The translations under genes and the position numbers were made by a program. DNA of 64,000 nt from Gammaproteobacteria bacterium (GTDB lineage Bacteria; Pseudomonadota; Gammaproteobacteria; Pseudomonadales; Pseudohongiellaceae): positions 22,580 to 86,579 of the forward strand of contig JAQWZF010000033.1 of the NCBI GenBank assembly GCA_029253585.1. Reading direction: 5' to 3'. Below the pieces are notes generated by a model, which saw only the letters and a program-made list of their open reading frames with translations, was not told the origin of the DNA and made no database searches. This document shows positions 1 through 8,866 of the stretch, piece by piece. Numbering within the stretch: position 1 is the first letter of the stretch; each line of letters begins with the position of its first letter.

Positions 1-169
1 ATCTGCTGTAGCCATGGGAATCGTAACTGCCGCGATACATTAACCAGTTACTCTCCTCGGGATTCAATAACCGCTCTGCAGTGACTGGATTATAGGGAGG
101 CAAATCCTGTGCAAAAAGAAAACTCGAAATAAGTGAGCAACAAAGGCAAATAGTGGAGCGAATTATCAT
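1..169 (-). CDS. Quinoprotein (PQQ-dependent) dehydrogenase, N-terminal fragment cut by the window edge
   Basis: An ATG at 169 (minus strand) opens 56 codons that run off the left edge. The product begins with a signal peptide (hydrophobic CLCCSLISSFLFA, then AQD) followed by RLLNPEESNWLMYRGSYDS. This is the usual N-terminus of periplasmic methanol/ethanol-type quinoproteins and matches ILNAEDEPENWLTYNGGY in the complete paralogue at 14.5-16.2 kb. These enzymes oxidise alcohols or sugars in the periplasm with PQQ and pass electrons to a cytochrome or other carrier. It lies 73 bp downstream of the Rieske gene on the same strand, so the two may be one operon. The fragment is too short to give substrate class. 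Confidence 0.75.
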   Translation of the reverse strand, partial: MIIRSTICLCCSLISSFLFAQDLPPYNPVTAERLLNPEESNWLMYRGSYDSHGYSR

Positions 170-242
170 GCTTGAACCTCTAAACGTGCTTCTTCTAATT
201 AGAGCGCCAGAATAGGCGCCGAACATAAAAATTATTAGTACT

Positions 243-839
243 CTAGAACTGCTGAGTAAAACCCACTCGGCCACGAAAGCCTGCCGCAACGATCACAACA
301 TCATCGACGACCTCAAGCGGCAGCATAGCCAATGGTCTGGGAGCCGGACCTCCGACCACATTAGCCCCATCATATATATCAAACTGAGACTCATGGCAGG
401 GACAAGCCATGCGCAGCTGGCCTGCATCCCAGTTAATTACATCGCAACCGGTATGCGTGCACACTGCCGAATACGCGATCACACCCTCCGCGGCATTCCC
501 CTGGTAGCGTGCAGTCAGCTTTTGCGGGTCGATACGCGTAATCATGACTCGATTAAGTCTGGACCCGTCTCGCAGCACCTGTGTCTCGGGGTCCCGCGCG
601 AGGGCAGATAAGGGCCTCTGCTCCAGGTCCAGCAACTCTGGCCGCACCAGCTCATCCTGATTTGCTCCCTCTTCGAATACCAATTGATCACCAGGCTGGG
701 GTCTCAGGCGATTCGGCGCCTGCCCCAGAGCCGACATAGGCACTGCTATGCCTGTCGCCAGGCCCATCTTGAAGATAGACCGACGGCTCAGTGCTGTTGC
801 TTCTCGGTCTTTCCCGTTGCGACTGTCGCTACTACTCAT
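243..839 (-). CDS. Tat-exported Rieske [2Fe-2S] protein
   Basis: The frame stays open to 920, but the ATG at 839 gives a protein that starts directly with a twin-arginine signal (SRRSIFKMG, residues 18-26) and a hydrophobic stretch, so 839 is preferred (198 aa). The two Rieske boxes are CTHTGC (ligands Cys127, His129) and CPCH (Cys146, His149); the remaining cysteines 132 and 148 would form the usual cluster-protecting disulfide. Rieske proteins carry single electrons at fairly high potential in the periplasm. No cytochrome b or molybdopterin subunit is adjacent. The neighbour downstream is a quinoprotein dehydrogenase, so a role as electron acceptor for it is a reasonable inference only. Confidence 0.85.
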   Translation of the reverse strand: MSSSDSRNGKDREATALSRRSIFKMGLATGIAVPMSALGQAPNRLRPQPGDQLVFEEGANQDELVRPELLDLEQRPLSALARDPETQVLRDGSRLNRVMITRIDPQKLTARYQGNAAEGVIAYSAVCTHTGCDVINWDAGQLRMACPCHESQFDIYDGANVVGGPAPRPLAMLPLEVVDDVVIVAAGFRGRVGFTQQF

Positions 840-1065
840 TGTATGTCCTGCATGGCTGGCGAATCGTGGGTTTAGCTGTTTGTGGTTATCTAAGGTATCA
901 AAGAGCCGGAAGCGCTGCAATCATGCTGCCTTCCTGCCAAATTGATTACCCCAGGGGCCAGTGCTATGTTGCGCTATACCAATGTGCGAGATAGCGTATT
1001 CAACCGTACACAAGACCGTCAGGAAAATAACCCGTAATGAGCCCTATGAGAAAGCCGAAGAATTC

Positions 1066-2286
1066 ATGAGCGCCTCTACTCGCATTCTGATTGGACTGGG
1101 GATGGGTCTGATCGGCGGTATTAGCTTCTCACTTCTCGATGTGCCTGCCGACTCACTCCTGCCATCGATAATCGAACCTATAGGCACACTGTGGGTAAAT
1201 GGGATTCGAATGACAGTTGTGCCGCTGTTGATGGCACTAATGATTACCGCCATAGCAGGCCAGGAGACCACCGGCACTGTAGCTCAACTTGGCGGCAAGA
1301 CGATGGCGCTATTCGTTACCATGATAGTGGCTTCCAGCCTTTTCACATTCCTTGTCGCACCTCCCCTGATAGCGATGCTGAACATCGATCCCGAAGCGAG
1401 CCGCTGTCTGCTGGAGCGAACAACAACGGCAACAGTCAGTAGTAGCGAGCTACCTCCCTTTCGCGACTGGCTGGTTGCGCTGATACCCATCAACCCCATC
1501 CGCGCCGCCGCCAACAACGCCATATTGCCGCTTATGATATTTACCGGCCTGTTTTCCATGGCGCTATTGAAGATCGGGGCTAAGGAGCGGGCCGCCATCG
1601 TTAGTTTCTTCACCGCCATCAAAGACACTATGCTAGTGCTTATCGCCTGGATTATGCTGCTGGCACCAGTCGGTATTTTTGCGCTGGTATTTCCGCTGGC
1701 AGCAACTCTCGGCGTGTCGGCTATCTCCGTGCTAGGCTCCTTCATTGTTATAGTGTCCCTCTTGATAGTCGTCTTTACTCTGGCACTGTATCCTCTGGCT
1801 GTCTATGTTGGCCGCATCCCCCTGCGCGACTTTACTCGCGCACTCGCACCGGCGCAGATTGTTGGCTTCAGTACACGCTCCTCACTGGCGGCGCTTCCGG
1901 CTAGCTGTACGGCAACCGAAGCACTTGGCATCTCCAGCAGAGTCTCCGGCATGGTGCTGCCCATTGCGGTGACCTTATTTAAATTTTCTTCACCCATAGG
2001 CAGAACCGCTGGCACATATTTCGTCGCGAGCCTATACGGCATTGACCTGTCGATCTATGAACTTTTCATTATTGCAGCGGCAATAGGACTGTTTAGCTTT
2101 TACTCTCCCGCAATACCCAGCGGCGGATTGCTCATCATGGCGCCGGTGTATATCTCTCTAGGCTTGCCGGTAGAAGGCATTGGCATCCTGATCGCCATCG
2201 ACTTAATTGTGGATATGTTTATTACCGCGGCAAATGTCAGCGCGAATGTCACCGTAGCGGCGATACTCTCAAGAAACCGCTCTTAG
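1066..2286 (+). CDS. Dicarboxylate/amino acid:cation symporter family protein (DAACS/SDF)
   Basis: A membrane protein of about 406 aa from the ATG at 1066; the frame is open from 961 but the upstream part is polar and unlike the family. Multiple hydrophobic helices, the serine-rich re-entrant loop (STRSSLAALPAS, near residue 268) and the C-terminal segment with GLPVEGIGILIAIDLIVDMF identify the glutamate/dicarboxylate:Na+ symporter family. The TM7 motif that is normally NMDGT is replaced by FKFSSPIGRTAG (around residues 305-316), so substrate and cation coupling may differ from GltP/DctA. It is transcribed divergently from the Rieske gene with about 225 bp between the two starts. Confidence 0.85.
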   Translation: MSASTRILIGLGMGLIGGISFSLLDVPADSLLPSIIEPIGTLWVNGIRMTVVPLLMALMITAIAGQETTGTVAQLGGKTMALFVTMIVASSLFTFLVAPPLIAMLNIDPEASRCLLERTTTATVSSSELPPFRDWLVALIPINPIRAAANNAILPLMIFTGLFSMALLKIGAKERAAIVSFFTAIKDTMLVLIAWIMLLAPVGIFALVFPLAATLGVSAISVLGSFIVIVSLLIVVFTLALYPLAVYVGRIPLRDFTRALAPAQIVGFSTRSSLAALPASCTATEALGISSRVSGMVLPIAVTLFKFSSPIGRTAGTYFVASLYGIDLSIYELFIIAAAIGLFSFYSPAIPSGGLLIMAPVYISLGLPVEGIGILIAIDLIVDMFITAANVSANVTVAAILSRNRS

Positions 2287-2442
2287 AACCGCAGCAGAAT
2301 TGGCGCTGTCCCCTATACTCTTATTGCTCAGAGCAAAGAAACTCCTCCCCAGAGCGCTATGACATTGATATAGGTCAACACTACACAATCACCAGCTCTT
2401 ATTATTTCCATATTCTTCATCCATTGGAATCAAGAGGCTGTC

Positions 2443-2841
2443 ATGAACAGATCAAAACTACTCATCACCACGTTATTGTTCGCCGCACTCTCCTATGGTC
2501 AGACTGGCCTCGCCCAATCTCTCGTAGACGGCAAGTACCTGTCAGATGGCGCCGAAAACGGCACGGGTAAGTGCACCCTCAGCATTATCAGCTTAGAGAA
2601 AGAGCACAAGTATGGAGACGACACCTTCGATTTGGAATCGACTGGTGACGGCGCCTGTGAATGAACGGCTATTGGCGTGTCCAAGAATTTCGTCATCACG
2701 TCAGGACTGGTTACCAGCGGCGGAACGGCGGCCTTCGTTAAGCTAAGCTTTCCCTTCGGCCATGCAGGAAAGAGGTTCGAACTCATCGCCTACGATGTGG
2801 ATGGATCGGTTCGCAACAGAGAAGCACTATCAAGAATCTAA
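2443..2841 (+). pseudogene. Small secreted protein interrupted by an in-frame TGA
   Basis: ATG at 2443 starts a clear signal peptide (KLLITTLLFAALSYG...GLAQ) and a mature part DGKYLSDGAENGTGKCTLSI. A TGA at 2662-2664 stops it after 73 residues. Read through, the same frame continues without another stop for 58 codons (TAIGVSKNFVITSGLVTSGG ... ending DGSVRNREALSRI) to TAA at 2839. The join GACE-stop-TAIGVS suggests a TGG tryptophan changed to TGA. I do not recognise the family. No selenocysteine insertion structure was identified, and other genes here use TGA as stop. Either a young pseudogene or a base-call error. Confidence 0.6.
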
Positions 2842-2951
2842 GCAGGCCTGGTAGCCGCTGTGCATGCCAGTAAGACAAATTACTGCGCGGTCTTTCTGAC
2901 TAGGAGGCTGCGCGGCTACCGAATCCAATAACGCTAGGGTAGTATGGCGCT

Positions 2952-4361
2952 ATGCCTTACTCTGAGCACAAAACTAATCCCTACGACAAAGAGCACGCCG
3001 AGAATATTCTCTCCGTCAGTAGCCTGAACCGCATGGCGCGCTCGCTGCTGGAAAGCAATTTCCCAGCCGTCATCGTCGAAGGTGAAATCTCCAACCTGGC
3101 CATACCCTCATCCGGGCACTGGTACCTAACATTAAAAGATAAGTCTTCACAGATTCGCTGTGCGATGTTTGTAAATCGCAACCGTATGGTGCGTTTCAAA
3201 CCTCAGAACGGCAATCAGATAATAGTACGTGGCCGTCTCAGCATCTACGAGGGCCGCGGTGACTACCAACTCATACTCGATGGCATGGAAGAAGCAGGCG
3301 ACGGAGCACTGCAGCGAGCCTTCGAGCAGCTAAAGGCAAAGCTACTGGGCGAAGGGCTCTTCGCGGACACCCAGAAACAAACCATGCTCAGTCACTATCA
3401 GCATGTTGGCGTTATCACATCGGCAACTGGAGCGGCGGTACGGGACATACTCAGCGTTTTCGCAAGGCGCTTTCCTGCAACTAGAATCACACTGCTTCCG
3501 GTTGCCGTACAGGGTAAGGAAGCCGCCGACGAAATAGAACACGCCGTACAATTGGCGAACAAGTTGTCGGAAAAGCTTGGCATTGAAGCACTGATAGTTG
3601 GCCGCGGCGGCGGCTCACTGGAAGACCTGCAAGCCTTTAACGAAGAACGGGTCGCTAGGGCGATATTCGCAAGCGAGCTGCCAATCTGTAACGCAGTTGG
3701 CCATGAGGTCGATTTTACCATCGCCGATTTTGTCGCAGATCTAAGAGCTCCCACACCTTCCGCCGCCGCCGAACAGCTAAGCCCCGATCAAGCAGAATAC
3801 TTCGATCTGCTAATTGCCTATAACACTCAATTTCAGAGCGCTATAAAGTTAGCGATCCGTCAAGGCACGCAGCGCCTTACTTGGATTGCGAAGCAGCTTA
3901 AACACCCCGATCGACGCTTACAGGAGCAGTCTCAGAATCTGGACCGACTCGATCTTCGATTACGCAAGGCTATGAAGACACTGAACTCCGCGCAGAAATC
4001 CGAGCTTATGCAGGCGCGACGCGGGCTGTTGGCTAGCTCGCCCAAACAGCTTCTGGAACGCAATCATATTCGTCTAAGTGCTAGCCGCAGCAGGCTAGGC
4101 CAATCGCTGAGAACCCAGCTCGCCGCCCATCGCTCCAACCTGACAGCACTCAGCCGAAGCTTGAATTCGGTGAGCCCCCTCAGCACACTAGCCAGGGGCT
4201 ATAGCATCACCTTTGACAGCACTTTAAAAGTAATTCACTCCAGTGACGATGTTAGGGTCGGAGCGAAAATTATCTCTAGACTAGGCAAAGGTGAGATTAC
4301 CTCCACCGTTAGCGAAGTCTCTTCAGAGATTTCCAAACAAGAACCAAAACCAGCCTCCTGA
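2952..4361 (+). CDS. xseA: Exodeoxyribonuclease VII large subunit
   Basis: 469 aa, normal length for XseA. It has the N-terminal OB fold (FPAVIVEGEISNLAIPSSGH, about residues 38-57, then WYLTLKDKSSQIRCAMF) and the catalytic core with GVITSATGAAVRDIL, GRGGGSLEDL and AVGHEVDFTIADFVADLRA. A long coiled-coil arm follows, and the closing segment SPLSTLARGYSIT is characteristic. With XseB it degrades single-stranded DNA to oligonucleotides in the cytoplasm. xseB is not in the window. The gene stands alone on the plus strand. Confidence 0.97.
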   Translation: MPYSEHKTNPYDKEHAENILSVSSLNRMARSLLESNFPAVIVEGEISNLAIPSSGHWYLTLKDKSSQIRCAMFVNRNRMVRFKPQNGNQIIVRGRLSIYEGRGDYQLILDGMEEAGDGALQRAFEQLKAKLLGEGLFADTQKQTMLSHYQHVGVITSATGAAVRDILSVFARRFPATRITLLPVAVQGKEAADEIEHAVQLANKLSEKLGIEALIVGRGGGSLEDLQAFNEERVARAIFASELPICNAVGHEVDFTIADFVADLRAPTPSAAAEQLSPDQAEYFDLLIAYNTQFQSAIKLAIRQGTQRLTWIAKQLKHPDRRLQEQSQNLDRLDLRLRKAMKTLNSAQKSELMQARRGLLASSPKQLLERNHIRLSASRSRLGQSLRTQLAAHRSNLTALSRSLNSVSPLSTLARGYSITFDSTLKVIHSSDDVRVGAKIISRLGKGEITSTVSEVSSEISKQEPKPAS

Positions 4362-4952
4362 ACAAGTCAAACTCGCGCCTCCACACACCGCCGCATAGCC
4401 GCTTCTATCCTAACGCTGACAATATGGCCTGGATGATGCTATACACAGCCGCTCTGGCGCATAAATCCCACTACTTCTTGAATATAACCGGAGTTATTCC
4501 TTAGCCACCGCCGCACTACAGCTTACTCCCGACAATTCGGAACAGGCTGCAAACCGATTCGGTGTATCAAACTGACTATTCACTGACTCTTTAGTTTCAC
4601 AATAGTTACATATTAGCTACACAATTAGCGGCGTAATCTGCTGAGTCGGGGCTTTTAAGCACAAAATCAGGCCTTTTTGCCGTCTCAGCATCTGCCAAAA
4701 ATGGTCAGTGTATTCTCCATTAGGGCAACTAATTGCTATTTGCGCAGTGTAGGTTTTTTACAAACTTGTTTATTTTCAATATCTTAACGTCAATTTGGGT
4801 CGTTCTTAGCTGATTTCGGATCAACATCGAAGATTTAGTGTGAAGCAGCTAACACAATAGGTACCACAAAGGACTTCTTGGTACCGAATATGCATTTGAT
4901 CGGTAGTAGATAAATTTGTAATGAGCAATGAGTTCATCAGCCGAGGTAGTAA
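4362..4952. other. Non-coding, AT-richer stretch of about 590 bp
   Basis: Between xseA and the DUF3307-like remnant I find no open frame with coding character, RNA gene or terminator hairpin. Base composition drops toward AT from about 4560 on, with many short T-runs. A GGTACC pair (4860-4865 and 4880-4885) is the only small symmetry noticed. The stretch, together with the broken gene that follows, looks like decayed accessory DNA. Confidence 0.5.
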
Positions 4953-5288
4953 ATGTTACTTATTGAAAATGTTTTCATGCTGATTTGTGGCCATGCGTTG
5001 GCAGACTTTGTGCTGCAACCCGAAGCAATGGGCTACGGCAAAAATCGGAATGATAAGGTTCATGACAAGGAGCATAGCCTATTTCCAGTCTGGTACTACT
5101 AGCCAACCGCTCATGCCCTGGTGCATGGCGGAATTGTCTATCTAATTACTGGCAATATCTGGTTTGGCCTTGCCGAAGTGCTCCTGCATTGGCTCACGGA
5201 CTATGCGAAATGTGAGGGCTGGATTGGCATGCATCAGGACCAGGGCATTCATATTGGCTGCAAGCTAGGCTACGCCTTCCTCCTCTAA
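4953..5288 (+). pseudogene. DUF3307-like protein interrupted by an in-frame TAG
   Basis: From the ATG at 4953 a single frame of 111 codons runs to TAA at 5286 but carries TAG at 5100-5102 (codon 50). The translated halves are MLLIENVFMLICGHALADFV...LFPVWYY and PTAHALVHGGIVYLITGN...LGYAFLL. They show the family landmarks GHALADFVLQ, AHALVHGG, NIWFGLAEVLLHWLTDYAKCE and HQDQGIHIGCK, which I recognise as the DUF3307 type of small membrane protein often found with phages and plasmids. The function is unknown. The reading frame is otherwise intact, so the lesion is recent or a sequencing error. Confidence 0.6.
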
Positions 5289-5422
5289 TGCTAACGTGGA
5301 CTCGATCTTAGCCCTGACGAATATCCCCCCCCTCAACGGCTATTGCTGATTGACTCACTGCCTCCACAGGTTATAGTAATGGGTCCTGCAACCCACTAAT
5401 CCAGACAAGGCAGCAAGGATCG

Positions 5423-6139
5423 ATGAGCAAGAGAGAAGAGCAACGAAAGCGTAAAGAAGCCAAAGAACAGGCTGCGCAGAACCGCAATAAAACGCGCAAG
5501 CTAATGATGCAGGTTGCCATGTATGTCGTGGCGCCGGTGCTCATCCTCGTCACGCTATATACACTGCTAAGTCAGGGCCCCACCTACTCGACCGTTGAGA
5601 TCGTTGAAAGCGATCACGTAAGAGGGGTAGCGGCGACTCCGGTGAGCATTGTTGTCTACGCCGACTTTCAGTGCCCTGCCTGCGCCACCGAACATAACAC
5701 TATGACACGGATCTGGCCAAATCTGCGCAGTAAGGCACATCTAGTGTTCAGGCACTTCCCGATCACTACATCACACCCTCACTCGTGGACCGCCTCTCTG
5801 TATGCCGAAGCCGCAGCAAAGCAGGACAGGTTCTGGGAGATGCACGATTATCTATTTGCCACTCAGGGGATTTGGGCGGGCATGGGCGCGTCTACCATAG
5901 AAGATGAGTTCGATAGTTATGCGTTGGAGTTAAATTTAGATATCGATAGACTGCATGCCGACATCGCATCCGATGAAGTTATTCAGAAAGTACGAAACGA
6001 TCAACGCGGTGGAAATGCATCTGGCGTGCGCTCTACTCCAGCTGTGTTTATCAATGGCCGGCTACTCTCCCAACCCTCGGCCGACCGAATTACAGAAGTC
6101 GTCGAAGAAGAATTTACCGAGGCACAGGGCGCAGACTAA
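5423..6139 (+). CDS. Membrane-anchored DsbA-family thioredoxin-fold oxidoreductase
   Basis: 238 aa. A very basic cytoplasmic tail (KREEQRKRKEAKEQ) precedes one transmembrane helix (about residues 30-50, MMQVAMYVVAPVLILVTLYT), then a periplasmic thioredoxin fold. The active site is CPAC in YADFQCPACATEH (about residue 83), and the cis-proline loop is RSTPAVFING. This is the DsbA/BdbD-like group of thiol oxidoreductases that form or reshuffle disulfides. No DsbB partner is adjacent. Start ATG at 5423 is preceded by a weak GGATCG. Confidence 0.88.
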   Translation: MSKREEQRKRKEAKEQAAQNRNKTRKLMMQVAMYVVAPVLILVTLYTLLSQGPTYSTVEIVESDHVRGVAATPVSIVVYADFQCPACATEHNTMTRIWPNLRSKAHLVFRHFPITTSHPHSWTASLYAEAAAKQDRFWEMHDYLFATQGIWAGMGASTIEDEFDSYALELNLDIDRLHADIASDEVIQKVRNDQRGGNASGVRSTPAVFINGRLLSQPSADRITEVVEEEFTEAQGAD

Positions 6140-6167
6140 CCCTCACAGTTTCTCTGTCAGATTCTCA

Positions 6168-6887
6168 TTAACCCACATCAGTGAGAGCGATAAATCGATG
6201 CAGTAGACCAGCTGATATCGGTGTATCGCTCACTGCCCTCAGTAGCAACCCTGCATCCAGACCCTCTGCCTCGATGTCATCTTTACGCTCACTTATATAA
6301 GCTTTCATGACGCGCGCATCAAATTCCGGATGAAACTGAACCCCCCAAGTCGAGTCACCAAGGCGGAATGCATGGTTGGGCTCGAATTCATTCTGCGCTA
6401 GCAATACCGCCTCATTGGGCAAACTTAATACTGACTGTAGATGCGAAGCCTGTGCCTTGAAATTCCCGGGCATCTGCATGAATAGCACATCAAAATCCGC
6501 GCAGGCTGTAAGCGAGACATCGACCGTACCTATCTCTCTGCCATGGGGATGAAAACCAACCTCTCCACCAAAGGCCCAAGCCAACAATTGATGTCCGTAG
6601 CAGACCCCAAGGATAGGCTTTTGTTTTTCATGCAGTACGCGTAAATACTTGGCAGCAATCTCATTCCACGGCGCCCCATCGGTTACATAGGCTGGCGATC
6701 CCGTAACGATTGTTGCAGCAACCTGATCAATTTTGGGGAGCGTCTCTCCCAAGTCGACAGCAGAGCAGATGAAGTGATTCGCGCCGAGACCAGAGCCTCG
6801 AACAAACCAGTCCTCGAAGTCTTCCTGCTGCTTCTGCAGGCTGGGAATTGTCGTGCCAGTCTTGATAATTAGTATCTTGTTGCCCAT
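6168..6887 (-). CDS. GMP synthase-like class I glutamine amidotransferase
   Basis: 239 aa, a lone GATase domain with the nucleophile elbow GVCYGHQLLAWAFGG and the His-Glu pair GVQFHPEFD. The N-terminus KILIIKTGTTIP and GSPAYVTDGAPW fit stand-alone amidotransferases such as the YLR126C/PuuD-neighbour group rather than GuaA, because the ATP pyrophosphatase domain is absent. It would hydrolyse glutamine or a gamma-glutamyl compound in the cytoplasm; the substrate is not evident. Convergent with the DsbA-like gene 28 bp away. Confidence 0.85.
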   Translation of the reverse strand: MGNKILIIKTGTTIPSLQKQQEDFEDWFVRGSGLGANHFICSAVDLGETLPKIDQVAATIVTGSPAYVTDGAPWNEIAAKYLRVLHEKQKPILGVCYGHQLLAWAFGGEVGFHPHGREIGTVDVSLTACADFDVLFMQMPGNFKAQASHLQSVLSLPNEAVLLAQNEFEPNHAFRLGDSTWGVQFHPEFDARVMKAYISERKDDIEAEGLDAGLLLRAVSDTPISAGLLHRFIALTDVG

Positions 6888-7033
6888 TGTCTGCCTCTAT
6901 GATCCCGGAGTTAGCGCTTAGCCCCGTCTAAACCTCTTTTAAGAAAGAAGATTATTGCAATTTGCCACCGCTTGAAACAACATTCGAGGACTTTGCTTTA
7001 CCACTAAGCGACAATATTTCGCGAGGCCCCTCT

Positions 7034-7534
7034 ATGCGTGGCAAGGTCAATTCCTTATTCGAAGGTATCGCAGAGAACTCCAAGGAATGGACATGGACGC
7101 TATTTAGAGCCCTAAGCGCTGCAATGTTCATGACCCATGGCTATACCAAGCTGTTTGGAGAGAGCCCACAGCCCGTTATGAGTGGGGGCACGACATCGAT
7201 GAATATCGCCGATCTTGTTGCCTGGCCCCTACCGATGGAGATTAACGCCTTGTTCATACCGGGTGTAGTGGAGCTTTTTGGTGGACTGCTAATCTTGATC
7301 GGCCTGTGGACTCATCTCGCAGCCCCTCTAGCCACCTTCATCATGCTCAAGGCCTACCTTACAGCCCATATTGCCTGGTTTCCCACCCTAAACAACGGCG
7401 AGCTGGCTGCTATGTATTTTGTGACCTTTTTGCTGATCTTCGCTTTCGGTGCAGGCCCCTATAGCGCAGACACATGGCTTGCGGTGAGACGGCAGGAGAA
7501 GAGAAAGGACAAGATGGATGCCAATAAGCTCTGA
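7034..7534 (+). CDS. DoxX family membrane protein
   Basis: The frame is open from a TTG at 6962. The ATG at 7034, with GAGG 8 bases upstream, gives 166 aa starting MRGKVNSLFEG and is my preferred start. Four hydrophobic helices and the segments LSAAMFMTHGYTKLFG, PGVVELFGGLLILIGLWTHL and AAMYFVTFLLIFAFGAGPYS are typical of DoxX/DoxD-like proteins. Relatives are linked to thiol redox balance or to quinone-linked oxidation, but the role here is unknown. Confidence 0.85.
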   Translation: MRGKVNSLFEGIAENSKEWTWTLFRALSAAMFMTHGYTKLFGESPQPVMSGGTTSMNIADLVAWPLPMEINALFIPGVVELFGGLLILIGLWTHLAAPLATFIMLKAYLTAHIAWFPTLNNGELAAMYFVTFLLIFAFGAGPYSADTWLAVRRQEKRKDKMDANKL

Positions 7535-7681
7535 CTATTGCGCCGAAGATCGTTCCTTCATTTGACAGCCTTTGCTATATTCATCGGCTAGCTGGCCCCT
7601 TTTTAAGCAATTACTAGCACTAGCGATGCAACTGCGCCCAGCCCTCTAAATATGCGATTAAGAACGACAAGGAAAATAACA

Positions 7682-8617
7682 ATGAAATCTTTCAATCTGA
7701 CAAGCAAACTGATTTACAGCCTCATCACTGCCGTTACATTCTCGCTCGCCGCTGTGGCGCCAGCAACGGCCCAGGATACCGATGAACCCGGTCGGTACAG
7801 GCCTCAGGGACGTGAGATAGCGAGGGCTATTGGCAACGAATTCGACGAGGCCCTGTACGAAGTGCGAACCTACGACCCGCGAGCTGATGTGGACGAATTT
7901 GCCTCCGCTACAATTTTCTACCCACTTACCCTGAGCTTTGCAGCGCCTTCAGGCGGCTTGGTGTTAGTCCCGGGCTATACCGCGACACAGGAAATGTATG
8001 ACTGGTGGGGCCCCGCCCTGGCATCGCTTGGCATCGTTGTAATGATCATCGACACGAATGATCCCCGCGATACGTTTCAGCCAAGAAAAGATGCGCATAT
8101 TGCCGCTATCGAATTTCTCAAGGCTGAAAACGCAAATAGTGACAGCCCGATCAGCGGCAAGGTCGATAACAATAAGCTGGCTATCATGGGACATTCCCTA
8201 GGCGGCGGCGCGGCATTGGCTGCGGCACGAGAGCTGGGTAGCGAGATCAAAGCGGTGGTTCCACTGCTGCCCTACTGCTGCGAACTTGGACAATCCTTCG
8301 ACGGCGATTACAGCGACCTGACGGTACCGACTCTGATATTCGCCAGCAGCGAAGATACGGTAGCCCCCCCGGCAGGCCATGCCCGCGCGCTATATGACTC
8401 GGTTGCAGATAGCACGAATAAGGCCTATGTCGAATTCGCCGCCGGCACCCATAACTTACCAACCAATGGCGGTACCGAACTGGATAATCAGGCACGATTC
8501 ACTTTTGCCTGGCTGAAGCTGCAGATGGATGGCAATGCAGCCTATGCTGCAACATTCAATGGTGCCATGAGTGAGGAGCTAGACGCAAAAGTAGCGGTAC
8601 TGGACACCAACCAATAG
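7682..8617 (+). CDS. Secreted PET-hydrolase/cutinase-like polyesterase (dienelactone hydrolase superfamily)
   Basis: From the ATG at 7682 (AAGGA nearby upstream) the product is 311 aa with signal peptide ending PATAQ. By eye it aligns with the polyester hydrolase family across the whole core: VPGYTATQEMYDWWGPALAS, IDTND, SPISGKVDNNKLAIMGHSLG, TVPTLIFASSEDTVAP and GTHNLPT. Catalytic triad Ser172, Asp225, His257; oxyanion positions Tyr99 and Leu173. The residue before the nucleophile is His as in actinobacterial cutinases, not Trp as in the Ideonella PETase. Only two cysteines exist and they are adjacent (199-200), so the classical disulfides are missing. It probably cleaves esters outside the cytoplasm; polyester activity is inferred. 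Confidence 0.85.
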   Translation: MKSFNLTSKLIYSLITAVTFSLAAVAPATAQDTDEPGRYRPQGREIARAIGNEFDEALYEVRTYDPRADVDEFASATIFYPLTLSFAAPSGGLVLVPGYTATQEMYDWWGPALASLGIVVMIIDTNDPRDTFQPRKDAHIAAIEFLKAENANSDSPISGKVDNNKLAIMGHSLGGGAALAAARELGSEIKAVVPLLPYCCELGQSFDGDYSDLTVPTLIFASSEDTVAPPAGHARALYDSVADSTNKAYVEFAAGTHNLPTNGGTELDNQARFTFAWLKLQMDGNAAYAATFNGAMSEELDAKVAVLDTNQ

Positions 8618-8866
8618 TCGCAGGCAGTCAAAAAAGAATGCGGGCATCAGGCACCTTCATTCGATGCTGACGAGGCGATCGCGCCTCAATGTGGTGATTT
8701 CAATAGTCCATGCCGAAACATTTGCACTAAATAAAGGCGGGAAGTGCCCAGAGCCCCCCTAAGCTGGGGCGGCAGTCAGAGCCATGAAACAGGTACTTCA
8801 AATAGGACAATTCGGGCGCGAAGCGAGTAGAATCTGCGTTCTAAGCAGACTTAAGCTACGAGGCAT

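Noticed and set aside
2443..2841. Selenoprotein or recoding explanation for the in-frame TGA
   Set aside because: No selenocysteine insertion hairpin was recognised after the TGA and the context suggests a lost Trp codon.
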